This document shows, piece by piece, positions 10,325 through 19,232 of a stretch of 64,000 nucleotides of DNA. The position numbers and the translations under genes were made by a program. The stretch covers positions 1 to 64,000 of the forward strand of contig NZ_JANAFB010000001.1 of the NCBI RefSeq assembly GCF_024199905.1. Direction: 5' to 3'. The stretch comes from Rothia santali. Its GTDB lineage: Bacteria; Actinomycetota; Actinomycetes; Actinomycetales; Micrococcaceae. Within the stretch, counting starts at the first letter, position 1. The number at the start of each line of letters is the position of its first letter. The notes under the pieces were generated by a model, which ran no database searches, had not been told where the DNA came from, and was given only the letters and a program-made list of their open reading frames with translations.

Positions 10325-11737
10325 TCAGCCGTCCCGCTCGGACAGCGCCTCCAGGGTCTCGCCCTTGGTCTCCTGGATGAACTTGATGACGAAGAAGATC
10401 GAGACGAAGGCGAAGAACGTGTACACCCCGTAGGCCAGGCCCAGGCCCGCCTCGGACAGCGCCGGGAACGTCGTGGAGACCACGAAGTTGGCCGCCCACT
10501 GGGCCGCGCCGGCCACCGCGAGCGCCATCGCGCGGATCTTGTTGGGGAACATCTCCCCGAGCATGACCCACATGATCGGCCCCCAGGTGCAGCCGAAAAA
10601 GACGACGAAGAGGTTCGCCGCGATCAGCGCGACCGGGCTCGCGGCCCCCTGCAGCAGCGGCTCCCCGTTGACGACCGGGGCCGTGGCGAAGGTGATCGCC
10701 AGGACCGCCAGCGAGGCGAACTGGCCGATCGAGCCGACCAGCAGCAGCGGCTTGCGGCCCACCTTGTCGATCAGCACGATCGCCACCACGGTGGTCAGGA
10801 TGTTGGTCACCGAGGTGATCACGGTGATGATCAGCGAGTCCTGCTCCGTGAATCCCACCGCCTGCCACAGCACCGAGGAGTAGTAGAAGATGACGTTGAT
10901 GCCGGTGAACTGCTGCAGGATGGCCAGGCCGAGACCCGCCCAGACGATCGGGTAGATCCGCCGCGAGGGACCGCGCAGCACCGACAGCTTGGGGCGCTCG
11001 GTGCGGCCCTGGAAGGACCGCTCGATCTCGTCCGCGGTCCGCTCGACGTCCCCGCCCACGTACTTGTGCAGCACCTTCAGCGCCCGCTGGCGCTGCCCGC
11101 GGTAGATCAGGAAGCGCGGGGACTCGGGGATGGTGAAGGCCAGCACGCCGTAGACCACGGCCGGGATCAGCTCGGCGAGGAACATCAGCCGCCAGGCCTC
11201 GATGCCGAAGAGCGTGGCCGTGGCGCTCCCGGCGGCCGCGACCAGCGCGTAGGCGGTGAGCAGCGCGACGAAGATGCCGGAGACGATGGCCAGCTGCTGC
11301 AGCGAGCCCAGCCGCCCGCGGATCCCGGCGGGGGAGACCTCGGCGATGTAGGCCGGGGCGATGATCGACGCCGCACCCACCCCCAGGCCGCCGACCGCCC
11401 GCCACAGGGAGAGGTCCCAGACCGAGAACGCGGCCGCGCAGCCGATCGAGCTGACGACGAAGAGCACCGCGGCGATGATCATGACCTTGATGCGCCCCAG
11501 CCGGTCCGCGACCGGGCCCGCGTACCAGGCGCCGATGGCGCAGCCGATGAGCGCCGAGGCCACGGCGAAGCCGAGCAGGAAGCCCGAGACGCCGAAGCGC
11601 TCGCCGATGGCCCCGACGGCGCCGTTGATCACGGCGGTGTCGAAGCCGAAGAGGAAGCCGCCGAGCGCGGCGGTAGCGGCGACGAGGACGATCCTGCCGA
11701 GGGGGACGTCCAGTGATGAGTTCTGCTGTTCGGACAC
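10325..11737 (-). CDS. MFS sugar porter (SP family)
   Basis: A 470-residue, 12-helix proton-coupled sugar transporter. Sugar-porter signatures are visible: FGFDTAVINGA in helix 1, GPVADRLGRIK in loop 2-3, the IAEVSPAGIRGRLGSLQQL block after helix 4, a PESPRFL motif before the central loop, GLAILQQFTGINVIFYYSS in helix 7, and a C-terminal PETKGE-like ETKGETLE. GTG 11737 is preferred to an ATG nine codons upstream because GGGAGG lies five bases before it. It converges with the nucleoside hydrolase gene. Uptake of a pentose or hexose is likely; the sugar cannot be told from sequence. Confidence 0.9.
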   Translation of the reverse strand: MSEQQNSSLDVPLGRIVLVAATAALGGFLFGFDTAVINGAVGAIGERFGVSGFLLGFAVASALIGCAIGAWYAGPVADRLGRIKVMIIAAVLFVVSSIGCAAAFSVWDLSLWRAVGGLGVGAASIIAPAYIAEVSPAGIRGRLGSLQQLAIVSGIFVALLTAYALVAAAGSATATLFGIEAWRLMFLAELIPAVVYGVLAFTIPESPRFLIYRGQRQRALKVLHKYVGGDVERTADEIERSFQGRTERPKLSVLRGPSRRIYPIVWAGLGLAILQQFTGINVIFYYSSVLWQAVGFTEQDSLIITVITSVTNILTTVVAIVLIDKVGRKPLLLVGSIGQFASLAVLAITFATAPVVNGEPLLQGAASPVALIAANLFVVFFGCTWGPIMWVMLGEMFPNKIRAMALAVAGAAQWAANFVVSTTFPALSEAGLGLAYGVYTFFAFVSIFFVIKFIQETKGETLEALSERDG

Positions 11738-11839
11738 GAGTGCCTCCCAGGTCGAGTGATACACCTCACCTCAGCACCGACCCCGAGCCACGTCAACAGC
11801 CCCGGGGCACTGTGACGGAGCACGGCGGGGCGGGCCGGC

Positions 11840-12841
11840 TCACGCGCCGTCGGGATGCACGTATCCCCTGGTCGCGCGGCCCTCGGGGTCGAGGACCCGC
11901 CCCATGTGCTTGCCCATCGAGAAGACCACGCTGCGGTCCATGATCCGCGCCCCCGGCAGGGCGCTCTCCAGCGCGGCCTCGAAGCGCACGACGTCGTCCA
12001 GCTCCCGCAGCCACGCCGCGGTCACCAGGTTGTACTGGCTCGCCACCACGAAGGCGGTGCGCAGCTCCGGGATCTGCGGCAGGACGGCCCGGGCCTGCCC
12101 GACCAGCCGCGCCGGCACCCGCATGAAGTACCAGGCGTAGATGGGCCAGCCGGTGACCGTGCGGGCGACGTCGGTGCGCAGCCGCAGCCGCCCCTGGGCG
12201 ATCATCAGCGCGATGCCGTCCGCGAGGCGCTGCTCGCTGATCCCCGACTCCCGGGCGATGCGGCTGACCGGCGCCCGCCCGTCTTCGAGCAGGGCGTGCT
12301 GCAGGGCGCCCTCGACCTCGGGCCGCAGGGTTCGCGGGGCCCGGGCGCGGGGAGGGTGCGGGCGGGGGATCCGAGCGGCCTCGGCCGCGGTCAGAGCCCG
12401 GATGCGCCAGCTCGAGGCCTCCGAGATCGAGGACGTGATGAGGTGGCTCTGGGTGCCGCGCACGCCCTCCAGGGAGCCGATCCGCTGCGTCACGAGCTCC
12501 CAGACGTCGCGCGGGGTGTCGGTCAGGACGGTCGCGAGGATGTCCCGCGCGCCGGAGGTGCGGTCGATGGTGTGGACCGCCGGGATGGCGATGAGCCGCT
12601 CCTCGACCTCCCGCACCCGCTGCGGAATGCAGGAGATGTCCACCAGGGCGCCCGCGTAGCGCTGCGGGAAGAAGCCGCTGACCCAGGCGACGCCGCCCTC
12701 GCGCAGCGCCTCCCAGCGGCGGGACAGCGTCGCGGGGTCCACGCCGAGGACCGGGGCCAGCTCGGTCCAGCGCACGCGCCCGTTGATCTGCAGGGCATGG
12801 ATCAGGCGCTCGTCGAGGGGGTCGAGCCGATAATCCTGCAT
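11840..12841 (-). CDS. Double-domain Lrp/AsnC-type transcriptional regulator
   Basis: A 333-residue regulator made of two Lrp/AsnC units: an N-terminal winged HTH (LDERLIHALQINGRVRWTELAPVLGVDPATLSRR) with a RAM-like effector domain, then a second HTH (about residues 190-225) with another RAM-like domain. Canonical Lrp proteins are half this size. It is divergent from an MFS gene and an M20 amidohydrolase gene with 101 bp between starts, so it probably controls them in response to an amino-acid-like ligand. ATG 12841 has no ribosome site, but TATCAT lies seven bases upstream, which suggests a leaderless mRNA. Confidence 0.85.
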   Translation of the reverse strand: MQDYRLDPLDERLIHALQINGRVRWTELAPVLGVDPATLSRRWEALREGGVAWVSGFFPQRYAGALVDISCIPQRVREVEERLIAIPAVHTIDRTSGARDILATVLTDTPRDVWELVTQRIGSLEGVRGTQSHLITSSISEASSWRIRALTAAEAARIPRPHPPRARAPRTLRPEVEGALQHALLEDGRAPVSRIARESGISEQRLADGIALMIAQGRLRLRTDVARTVTGWPIYAWYFMRVPARLVGQARAVLPQIPELRTAFVVASQYNLVTAAWLRELDDVVRFEAALESALPGARIMDRSVVFSMGKHMGRVLDPEGRATRGYVHPDGA

Positions 12842-12854
12842 GACAGAGATGATA
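12841..12854 (-). promoter_or_regulatory. -10 element TATCAT for leaderless expression of the Lrp-type regulator
   Basis: On the minus strand TATCAT (12854-12849) is followed by seven bases and then the ATG at 12841-12839. No Shine-Dalgarno sequence lies between them. Confidence 0.4.
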
Positions 12855-12942
12855 TGGGAGAAAAGCTGCAATGTGATCCGGTGGAAACCTCGCTGGGGAA
12901 GCATGGCGGGTGTTCCCCACCACACCCCCCCCTGGAGCAGTG

Positions 12943-14495
12943 ATGAGCATTCGAGACCCACGACCGGGCGGCGCCGGCGCCGCCGTTGGATTCCTGATCG
13001 TCATGGAGCTGGGCAGCGGCATCCTGCAGGGCTGGTTCGCCCCGCTGTTCACGGCCATCGGGCAGCAGTACGGCGTCAGCGCCGCCTCCCTCAACTGGGT
13101 CAACGCGGCCTACTTCCTGGCCACCGTGCTGGTCGTGCCGCTGCTGTCCAAGCTGGGGGACATCTTCGGGCACAAGCGCCTGCTGCTGATCGCGACCGTG
13201 GTGGTCGCGGCGGCGTCGTTCCTCGTGGCCTTCGCCCCCACCTACGGGGTCTTCCTCGCGGCCCGGGCGATCCAGGCGCCGCTCGCGGTCTTCCTGCCGC
13301 TGGAGTTCGCGATCGTCCACCAGCGCGACCCGCGCAACGCCGGCCGCAGCATCGGACGGCTGGTCGGGGCGCTGACCCTCGGGGCCGCCGTCGGCGGGCT
13401 GCTGGCCGGATCCGTCCTGGACCTGCTGGGCAGCCTCACCGCGACGCTGCTGCTGCCCGCCCTGTTCATGACCGCCTGCGTGGCCGGCGTCGCCCTCTTC
13501 GTCCGGGAGACCGCCGTGCGGCGCCGGGACCGGGTGGACCTGCTCGGGGCGGCGCTGCTCGGCGCGGGGCTCGTGGCCTTCCTGGGCGGGGTCTCCAACC
13601 TGTCCGCGTGGCCCGCGCCGGTCGCGACCGGGGCGATCGCCGCCGGCGTCGTGCTGCTGGCGCTGTGGGTCCTCTCGGCGCGGCGCAGCGACCACCCCCT
13701 GATCGACCTGCGGATGCTCGCCAGCGGGGGCATCGGGCTGCCCGTGGTCATCGCGTTCCTCTACGGCGCGCAGGTCTTCGGCGCGCAGGCGCCCACCTCG
13801 CTGTTCGTGCAGGGCGACCCGGCGGCGTCGGGCTACGGCTTCGCCGCGACCGCGACGACGACCGGGCTGGTCATGTCCCTGTGGGCCGTGGCCGCGTTCC
13901 TCGGCGCCACGCTCAGCGACCGGGTGGCCCGGGCCGTGGGCGGACCCCGGGCCGTGGCCGCGGGCGGGCTGGTCTCGGTGGTCGGGTTCGTGCTGATGAT
14001 CAACGCCCCGTTCGGGCTGGCCCTGTTCACCGGGTGGCTGCTGTTCTCGGGGTTCGGCAACGGGCTGGTCATCGGGGCCCTGCCCTCGATCGTGGTGGCG
14101 CGGGCCGAGCCCGACTCGGTCGGCATCGCCTCCGGCCTGTACAACACTGCCCGAACCGGGGCCGGGGCCGTCGCGGGGGCGCTCTTCGCCCTGCTGATGT
14201 CCGCGCTGGCGACACCGGGCCGGGACGGGGCCCCGGTCTCCACGCTGGCCTCGTTCCACGCCGTATGGTGGATCTGTGCCCTGCTGTGCGCGGCCTTCGC
14301 GGTCCTGGCGCTGTTCATCCGGCCCGCCCCCGCGCGGGAGCCCGCAGCGGCGGGCGACGCCGCGGCGGCCGGCGCACCCGCGGGGCCCCGAGCGGGGCGG
14401 CGACGGCCGGCGCACCCGCCGGAGCCCTGGGCGAGGCCGTCCCGGCGGACGACGCCGCGGGGACCGACGACGCCCCGGCGCCGCGGCCCGCCTGA
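12943..14495 (+). CDS. MFS drug/metabolite exporter with an apparent frameshift at its 3' end
   Basis: A 14-helix-type (DHA2-like) MFS exporter of about 515 residues. ATG 12943 follows GGAGCAG. Helix 1, the LSKLGDIFGHKRLL loop motif, and the helix-5 region PLEFAIVHQRDPRNAGRSIG with its following GAAVGGLLAG are clear. The opening frame stays open past the last helix (ending RPAPAREPA) into Pro/Arg-rich nonsense and continues into the downstream amidohydrolase. A shift within 14381-14405 instead gives an Ala/Asp-rich tail ending in PAPRPA and TGA at 14493. Here a 15-base segment is repeated 38 bp apart, and 38 is not a multiple of three. The end given assumes that shift. It could be an assembly error or a real mutation; the transport core is intact either way. 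Confidence 0.75.
14367..14419. repeat. 15-bp direct repeat, 38 bp apart, at the MFS frameshift
   Basis: GGCCGGCGCACCCGC occurs at 14367-14381 and again at 14405-14419. The copies encode the same residues (Ala-Gly-Ala-Pro-Ala) but in different frames, because the 38-bp offset is not divisible by three. Removing one repeat unit would restore a continuous frame to the TGA at 14493. Confidence 0.7.
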
Positions 14496-14616
14496 CCCCG
14501 TGGGGCCTAACCCTCCGCGGAGCGCCCGCCGGCCCCGTTCCATCCCGACCCGATCCGCCCACCCCCATCCACCCCGCAGCTTCCCCACCCACCCCACGCC
14601 TCCGAGAGGACCACCG

Positions 14617-15873
14617 ATGAATTCAACGGACACCGCCCCCGCCGCCGGCACCGAGGCCGGCCAGGCCGATCGCGAGCCGCTCGCCCGGGCCGTCACCGAC
14701 GCCGTCCGCGCCTCCCGCGAGGACCTGCTGCGGCTCAGCCGCACGATCCACGAGCTGGCGGAGGTCTCCTGGGAGGAGCGGCGCTCGGCGGAGGCCGTGG
14801 CCGGAGTCCTCGAGGCCGGCGGCTTCGAGGTCACCCGCGGCGCCTACGGCGTCGAGACCGCGCTCGAGGCGGTCTACGGGACCGGCGAGATGACGGTCGT
14901 GATCTGCTCGGAGTACGACGCCCTGCCGCAGATCGGCCACGGCTGCGGGCACAACATCATCGCCTCCGCCGGCGTCGGCGCCGCCCTGGCACTGCGGTCC
15001 GTGGCCGACGCCGCCGGGCTGCGCGTCAAGCTGCTCGGCACCCCCGCGGAGGAGCACGGCGGCGGGAAGGTCGACCTCCTCAACGCCGGCGCCTGGGAGG
15101 ACGCGACGTTCTCGCTCATGATGCACGGCAAGCCCGACGGCGACGTCGGCGCCCTGTCCACGAGCATGACCGCGGTGGAGCGCTTCGAGGTCGTCTACAC
15201 CGGCCGGGAGGCCCACGCGGCCGGGGCGCCCTCCGAGGCGATCAACGCCGGCGCCGCGGCGAGCCTGTCCCTGATGAACCTGGCCGTGCTGCGCCAGCAC
15301 CTGCCCGCGGACTCCAACACCAACGCGTTCATCTCCGACGGCGGCGCGGCCACCAACGTCATCGCCGGCCGCGCGGTGGTCCAGGCCGAGGTGCGCGCCG
15401 TCGAGCTGGAGACCTGGCGCTCGCTCAAGCAGCGCGTGCTGGCCTGCTTCGAGGGCGCGGCGATCGCGACGGGCTGCTCCTGGGAGCACCGCCAGACCGA
15501 GCACCCCTACGCTCCGGTCGACACGCACGAGGGCCTGGGCCGGGCCTGGGACGCGAACATGGAGCGGGTGGGTCGCCCCGTGGACACCACGCCGGTCTCC
15601 GGCGGCGGCTCCACCGACATGGGCAACGTCTCGCTCGTGGTGCCCACCGTGCACGGCATGGTCGCGGTCCGCGGCTCGGAGGCGGTCATGCACCACCCCA
15701 GCTTCACCGCCGACGCCCTGACCCCCGAGGCGGACGAGACCATCGTGGACGGCGCGGCGGTGATCGCCCTGACCGCGCTCGACGCCGCCCTGGACCCCGC
15801 GCTGCGCGCCGAGCTGCTCGAGGCGCAGGCCGCGCGGGAGCCGGGGTCGACGCGGGTGCAGCTCCAGGCGTAG
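14617..15873 (+). CDS. M20-family amidohydrolase (AbgB/M20D type)
   Basis: A 418-residue metal-dependent amidohydrolase. Family features are SEYDALPQIGHGCGHNIIAS (metal ligands around residues 98-112), GTPAEEHGGGK with the catalytic and ligand glutamates, a dimerisation lid domain in the middle (about 185-300), and a C-terminal GGGSTDMGNVS and HHPSF with the last metal histidine. It most resembles p-aminobenzoyl-glutamate or N-acyl-amino-acid hydrolases. ATG 14617 has GAGAGGA seven bases upstream, arguing for independent initiation even though the MFS frame runs into it. The exporter, amidohydrolase and divergent Lrp-type regulator form a small amide-metabolism locus. Confidence 0.88.
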   Translation: MNSTDTAPAAGTEAGQADREPLARAVTDAVRASREDLLRLSRTIHELAEVSWEERRSAEAVAGVLEAGGFEVTRGAYGVETALEAVYGTGEMTVVICSEYDALPQIGHGCGHNIIASAGVGAALALRSVADAAGLRVKLLGTPAEEHGGGKVDLLNAGAWEDATFSLMMHGKPDGDVGALSTSMTAVERFEVVYTGREAHAAGAPSEAINAGAAASLSLMNLAVLRQHLPADSNTNAFISDGGAATNVIAGRAVVQAEVRAVELETWRSLKQRVLACFEGAAIATGCSWEHRQTEHPYAPVDTHEGLGRAWDANMERVGRPVDTTPVSGGGSTDMGNVSLVVPTVHGMVAVRGSEAVMHHPSFTADALTPEADETIVDGAAVIALTALDAALDPALRAELLEAQAAREPGSTRVQLQA

Positions 15874-15896
15874 CCGCCGCGCCGCGACCGCTCGAG

Positions 15897-15923
15897 GCCC
15901 CCGGGGACCGGATCCCCGGGGGC
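15897..15923 (+). terminator. Terminator hairpin after the M20 gene
   Basis: A perfect 11-bp GC stem (15897-15907 with 15913-15923) with the loop CCGGA lies 24 bp past the stop codon. No U-tract follows. Confidence 0.65.
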
Positions 15924-16022
15924 GCGTCCACAGGGCGGGCACGGGAGGGCCGTCCGGCCGTGGATCCGGATAGGGTGGGGTGAGAGCCCGAGAACTGCAT
16001 CGCCGAGCGTGAGGACCCACCC

Positions 16023-16721
16023 ATGAGCAAGAGCGCCTACGTCATCCGCCACGTCCCCTTCGAGGACCTGGGCGTGCTGGAGGCGGAGCTGAGGCACCAC
16101 GACTACGAGGTCGAGTACTGCGACGTCCCCGTCACCCCGCTGGACCCCAACCGGGCCCAGGAGGCGGACCTCCTGGTGGTCCTCGGCGGGCCGCTGAGCG
16201 TCAACGACGAGGAGCGGTACCCGTTCCTGCGGGACGAGCGCGAGGTCGTGGCCACCCGCGTGCAGTCCAACCGGCCCACGTTCGGCGTCTGCCTCGGCGC
16301 GCAGATGATGGCACTGGCACTGGGGGCCGAGGTCACGCCCATGGAGCGCCCGGAGATCGCCTTCGATACGATCCGGCTGACCGAGGAGGGGCGCGAGTCC
16401 GCGCTGGCGCCCCTGGACGGGCAGCTGGTCCTGCACTGGCACTCGGAGACCTTCGGCGTCCCCGACTCCGCCCAGCGCCTCGCGGAGACCGACGCCTGCT
16501 CCACCCAGGCCTTCCAGCTGGGCGAGCGGCTGCTCGGCCTGCAGTTCCACATCGAGGTCGAGCCGGAGGACGTCGAGGCGTGGCTCGTGGGCCACGCGCA
16601 CGAGCTCGCCGCCCACGGGGTCGACCTCGAGGGCCTGCGCCGCGGAGCCCAGGACTACGCCTCGGACCTCCGGTCCCAGGCCCACGACGTCTTCTCCGTC
16701 TGGCTGGACCGGCTCGACTAG
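16023..16721 (+). CDS. Type 1 glutamine amidotransferase domain protein (GMP synthase-like)
   Basis: A 232-residue stand-alone class I glutamine amidotransferase. The nucleophile Cys90 sits in the elbow GVCLGAQ, and the partner His/Glu pair is in LQFHIEVEPE near residue 180. The oxyanion segment VVLGGPLSVND lies near residue 55. Proteins of this type resemble the glutaminase half of GMP synthase but lack the ATP-pyrophosphatase half. Some are gamma-glutamyl peptidases, so glutamine may not be the true substrate. It is a single gene bounded by terminators on both sides. Confidence 0.85.
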   Translation: MSKSAYVIRHVPFEDLGVLEAELRHHDYEVEYCDVPVTPLDPNRAQEADLLVVLGGPLSVNDEERYPFLRDEREVVATRVQSNRPTFGVCLGAQMMALALGAEVTPMERPEIAFDTIRLTEEGRESALAPLDGQLVLHWHSETFGVPDSAQRLAETDACSTQAFQLGERLLGLQFHIEVEPEDVEAWLVGHAHELAAHGVDLEGLRRGAQDYASDLRSQAHDVFSVWLDRLD

Positions 16722-16744
16722 ACGCGCGCGGGCCGCTGCCCGCA

Positions 16745-16800
16745 GGACGCAGGAGGCCGCGGGCCCGTTCCACCGAACGGGCCCGCGGCCTCCTGCGTCC
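16745..16800. terminator. Long bidirectional terminator hairpin
   Basis: A perfect 26-bp inverted repeat (16745-16770 with 16775-16800) with the four-base loop CACC, between the convergent amidotransferase and anion-transporter genes. The stem is unusually long for a terminator and nearly all GC. Confidence 0.8.
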
Positions 16801-16845
16801 CCGGCGCCGGGCGGGGAGCGCCTCCCCGCCCGGCGGCGGGGCCCG

Positions 16846-18312
16846 TCAGTCCCAGATGCCGATGAGGTACATCCACCCGCCGCCGACCAGGCTCCAGATC
16901 AGGATGTTGACCACGGAGGCGAAGAAGGAGACCTTGAACCACTCCGAGGTCTTGACGTAGCCGGACCCGAAGATCACGCCCGCCGGCCCCGAGGCGTAGT
17001 GGGTCAGCCCGCCGATGAGGTTGCCGATGAAGCCGAGGGCCAGGGCCGCGAAGAGCGGCGGGGCGCCCGTGGCGATGGCCGCGCCGAGGAACACCGCGTA
17101 CATCGCCACGACCTGCGCGGTGTTGGACGCGAAGAGGTAGTGGACATAGAAGTAGACGAGCGTGAGGACGGCGAAGGCCGCGATCCACGGCATCCCGCCC
17201 ACCAGGCCGGCCACCTCGTCGCCGATCCAGTCGATGACGCCGAGGTCGTTCAGGTGGCTCGCCATCCCCACGAGCACCGAGAAGAAGATCAGCGTGGACC
17301 AGGCCCCCGAGTTCGCGGCCATGTCCTTCCAAGTGAGCACCTTGGTCACGAGCAGGATGGCGACGCCGACGAAGGCCGCCGCGGTCGCGTTGACCCCGAT
17401 GGTCCCGCCCAGCACCCACAGGACGAGCAGGAGCACGAAGGTCACCAGCATGGTCCACTCCCCGCGGCTCATCGGGCCGAGCTCCTTGAGCTCCCCGCGC
17501 GCGTGGGCGGGCGCCTCCGGCGTCCTGGTGATCGTGGGGCGGTACGCCTTGGCCATGAACCAGGGCATGACGACGAGCGACACGATGCCCGGGACGAGCG
17601 CCGCGAGCGCCCACGTGCCCCAGGTGATCTCGACGCCGGCGTCGGCGGCGAAGCCCACGGCCAGCGGGTTCCCGGCCATGGCGGTCACGAACATTGCCGA
17701 GGTGATGGTGTTGACCTGCACCGAGGTCAGGGAGAGGTAGGCACCGAGCCTCTTGCGGGACTCGTCGGAGGTCGGGTGCGAGTCGTTGACCGCGGCCAGG
17801 GACTTCACAATCGGGTACACGACGCCGCCGGCGCGCGCGGTGTTGGACGGCGTCGCCGGCGAGAGCACGAGGTCGGTCAGCGCCATGCCGTAGGACAGGC
17901 CCAGGGAGGACTTGCCGAGCAGCGCCACGAACAGCAGCGCGATGCGCCGACCGAGCCCGGTCAGCAGGAACCCGTCGGCGATGAAGAAGGCGGCCACGAT
18001 CAGCCAGATCGTGGCGTTGCCGAAGCCCTGCAGGGCCTCGGTCCCGGTGTCCATGGTCCCGGTGATCATCGCGGCGGCCAGGCCGATGACGGCTACCGAA
18101 GCCGTCGGCAGCGGCTGGAGGATCAGCCCGAGGATGGTCCCGGCGAAGATGCCGGCCATGTGCATGCCCCGCGGGTCGACGCCGTCGGGGACGGGGAGAA
18201 AGTAGAGGACGAGGGTGACGAGCAGGATGGCGGCGATCTTCAGCGCCATGGCACGCCGGGCGCGCGACGTCGTTCCCCCCTCCCGCGTGCTGGTGCTCGT
18301 CGTGGTGGGCAT
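16846..18312 (-). CDS. DASS/SLC13-family anion transporter
   Basis: A 488-residue membrane protein with about 12 hydrophobic segments, of the divalent anion:sodium symporter family (CitT/SLC13), importing di- or tricarboxylates. The two SNT-like motifs of the family are represented by SPATPSNTARAGGVVYPI near residue 155 and ASNTAQVVAMYAVFLG near residue 390. The GGLTHYASGPAGVIFGSGYVKTSEWFK segment near the C-terminus is also typical. ATG 18312 follows GAGGGAA. The 206 bp to the next minus-strand gene hold no clear promoter motif that I can defend. Confidence 0.9.
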   Translation of the reverse strand: MPTTTSTSTREGGTTSRARRAMALKIAAILLVTLVLYFLPVPDGVDPRGMHMAGIFAGTILGLILQPLPTASVAVIGLAAAMITGTMDTGTEALQGFGNATIWLIVAAFFIADGFLLTGLGRRIALLFVALLGKSSLGLSYGMALTDLVLSPATPSNTARAGGVVYPIVKSLAAVNDSHPTSDESRKRLGAYLSLTSVQVNTITSAMFVTAMAGNPLAVGFAADAGVEITWGTWALAALVPGIVSLVVMPWFMAKAYRPTITRTPEAPAHARGELKELGPMSRGEWTMLVTFVLLLVLWVLGGTIGVNATAAAFVGVAILLVTKVLTWKDMAANSGAWSTLIFFSVLVGMASHLNDLGVIDWIGDEVAGLVGGMPWIAAFAVLTLVYFYVHYLFASNTAQVVAMYAVFLGAAIATGAPPLFAALALGFIGNLIGGLTHYASGPAGVIFGSGYVKTSEWFKVSFFASVVNILIWSLVGGGWMYLIGIWD

Positions 18313-18518
18313 GGGGGTTCCCTCGATTCTCCGTGGACGGGTGCTGGGGTCCGCGGGGGCGGCGATCCGCCCGCGGGACGACTCAACACTAGACCCGGCG
18401 CACCCCGGCGGCGCGGGCCGGAGGGGCGATTATGGGGGAGATCTCACGTGCCGTGCGGCACGGGGAGGTGTGATCCACGACCGACGCCGCGTGCCGGGCG
18501 GCCACGGTCCGCGGCGAC

Positions 18519-19061
18519 TCAGCCCGCCGTGGCCGCGGAGGCCCGTCCCGGGAGCGCGAGCGGGGCCGTGCCCAGCTCGCGGCCGGTCCGGCCGTCCGGG
18601 GTGCGCCAGGAGAGGTCCCAGGCGATCAGGGGTGCGGCGGCCGGCGTCGCCTCCTGGACGGAGGCAGGGACGGGAACGGGGCCGGCGGTGCGGGACGCCG
18701 GTTCCTCCTGCGGCTGGAGGGGGAATCCGTGCAGGCGCTGGCTGATCTGCTCGCCCGCCCACAGGTCGGGGACGCGCACGGGCTGGGTCTGGTGCCCCAC
18801 CGTCAGGGTTCCCGTGACCCGCAGGGTGCGCTCCTGGCCGCCGTTGCGGATGACCAGGGCGAGGGCCCCGCTCGGCGCCCCGCTCCGATCCAGGTGGACC
18901 TCCAGGCGCGGGTTCTCCGGGACCCAGAAGGCGGGGTGCGGCGTCGTGGGGGCCGAGGGGGCCAGGTGGCGCCGCGCGACGGGGACGAGCAGGACCAGGA
19001 GGGTCGAGGCGGCGACCAGCGGGGCCAGGTATCCCGCGATGATCTCGTACATGGTCCCCAC
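18519..19061 (-). CDS. Unrecognised membrane-anchored protein
   Basis: A protein of about 180 residues with one N-terminal hydrophobic segment (YLAPLVAASTLLVLLVPVA, about residues 11-29). A polar domain follows that looks beta-rich up to residue 110 (FWVPENPRLEVHLDR, ALALVIRNGGQERTLRVTGTL), then a Pro/Ala-rich end. I recognise no family. Start choice is ambiguous: GTG 19061 has GGAAGG almost touching it, while ATG 19052 has the same site 11 bases upstream. Codon pattern and position support a real gene. It is divergent from the phosphatase gene. Confidence 0.6.
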   Translation of the reverse strand: MGTMYEIIAGYLAPLVAASTLLVLLVPVARRHLAPSAPTTPHPAFWVPENPRLEVHLDRSGAPSGALALVIRNGGQERTLRVTGTLTVGHQTQPVRVPDLWAGEQISQRLHGFPLQPQEEPASRTAGPVPVPASVQEATPAAAPLIAWDLSWRTPDGRTGRELGTAPLALPGRASAATAG

Positions 19062-19122
19062 GCCCTTCCGTCGCGCACCGCGATGGTCATCTGTTAATAC
19101 GAAAGTAGTACACCAAAAGGCC

Positions 19123-19151
19123 TTGTCACGCTAGGGTCGCCCGAGTATGAC
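19123..19151 (+). promoter_or_regulatory. Sigma-70-type promoter for the APP1-like gene
   Basis: TTGTCA at 19123-19128 and TATGAC at 19146-19151 are separated by 17 bp, a good housekeeping promoter, about 80 bp before the ATG of the phosphatase gene. Confidence 0.6.
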
Positions 19152-19232
19152 GCGCGAGCGCCCTCGAGGGGAGGCCCCGCGCCCCGGCACGTCCGGCCGG
19201 GAGTCGGCGCGGCGCTGTGAGAAACTGGGCGC

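Noticed and set aside
12943-15873. A single MFS-amidohydrolase fusion protein of about 976 residues
   Set aside because: The joining segment looks non-coding, the amidohydrolase has its own ribosome site, and an alternative frame gives the MFS gene a natural end.
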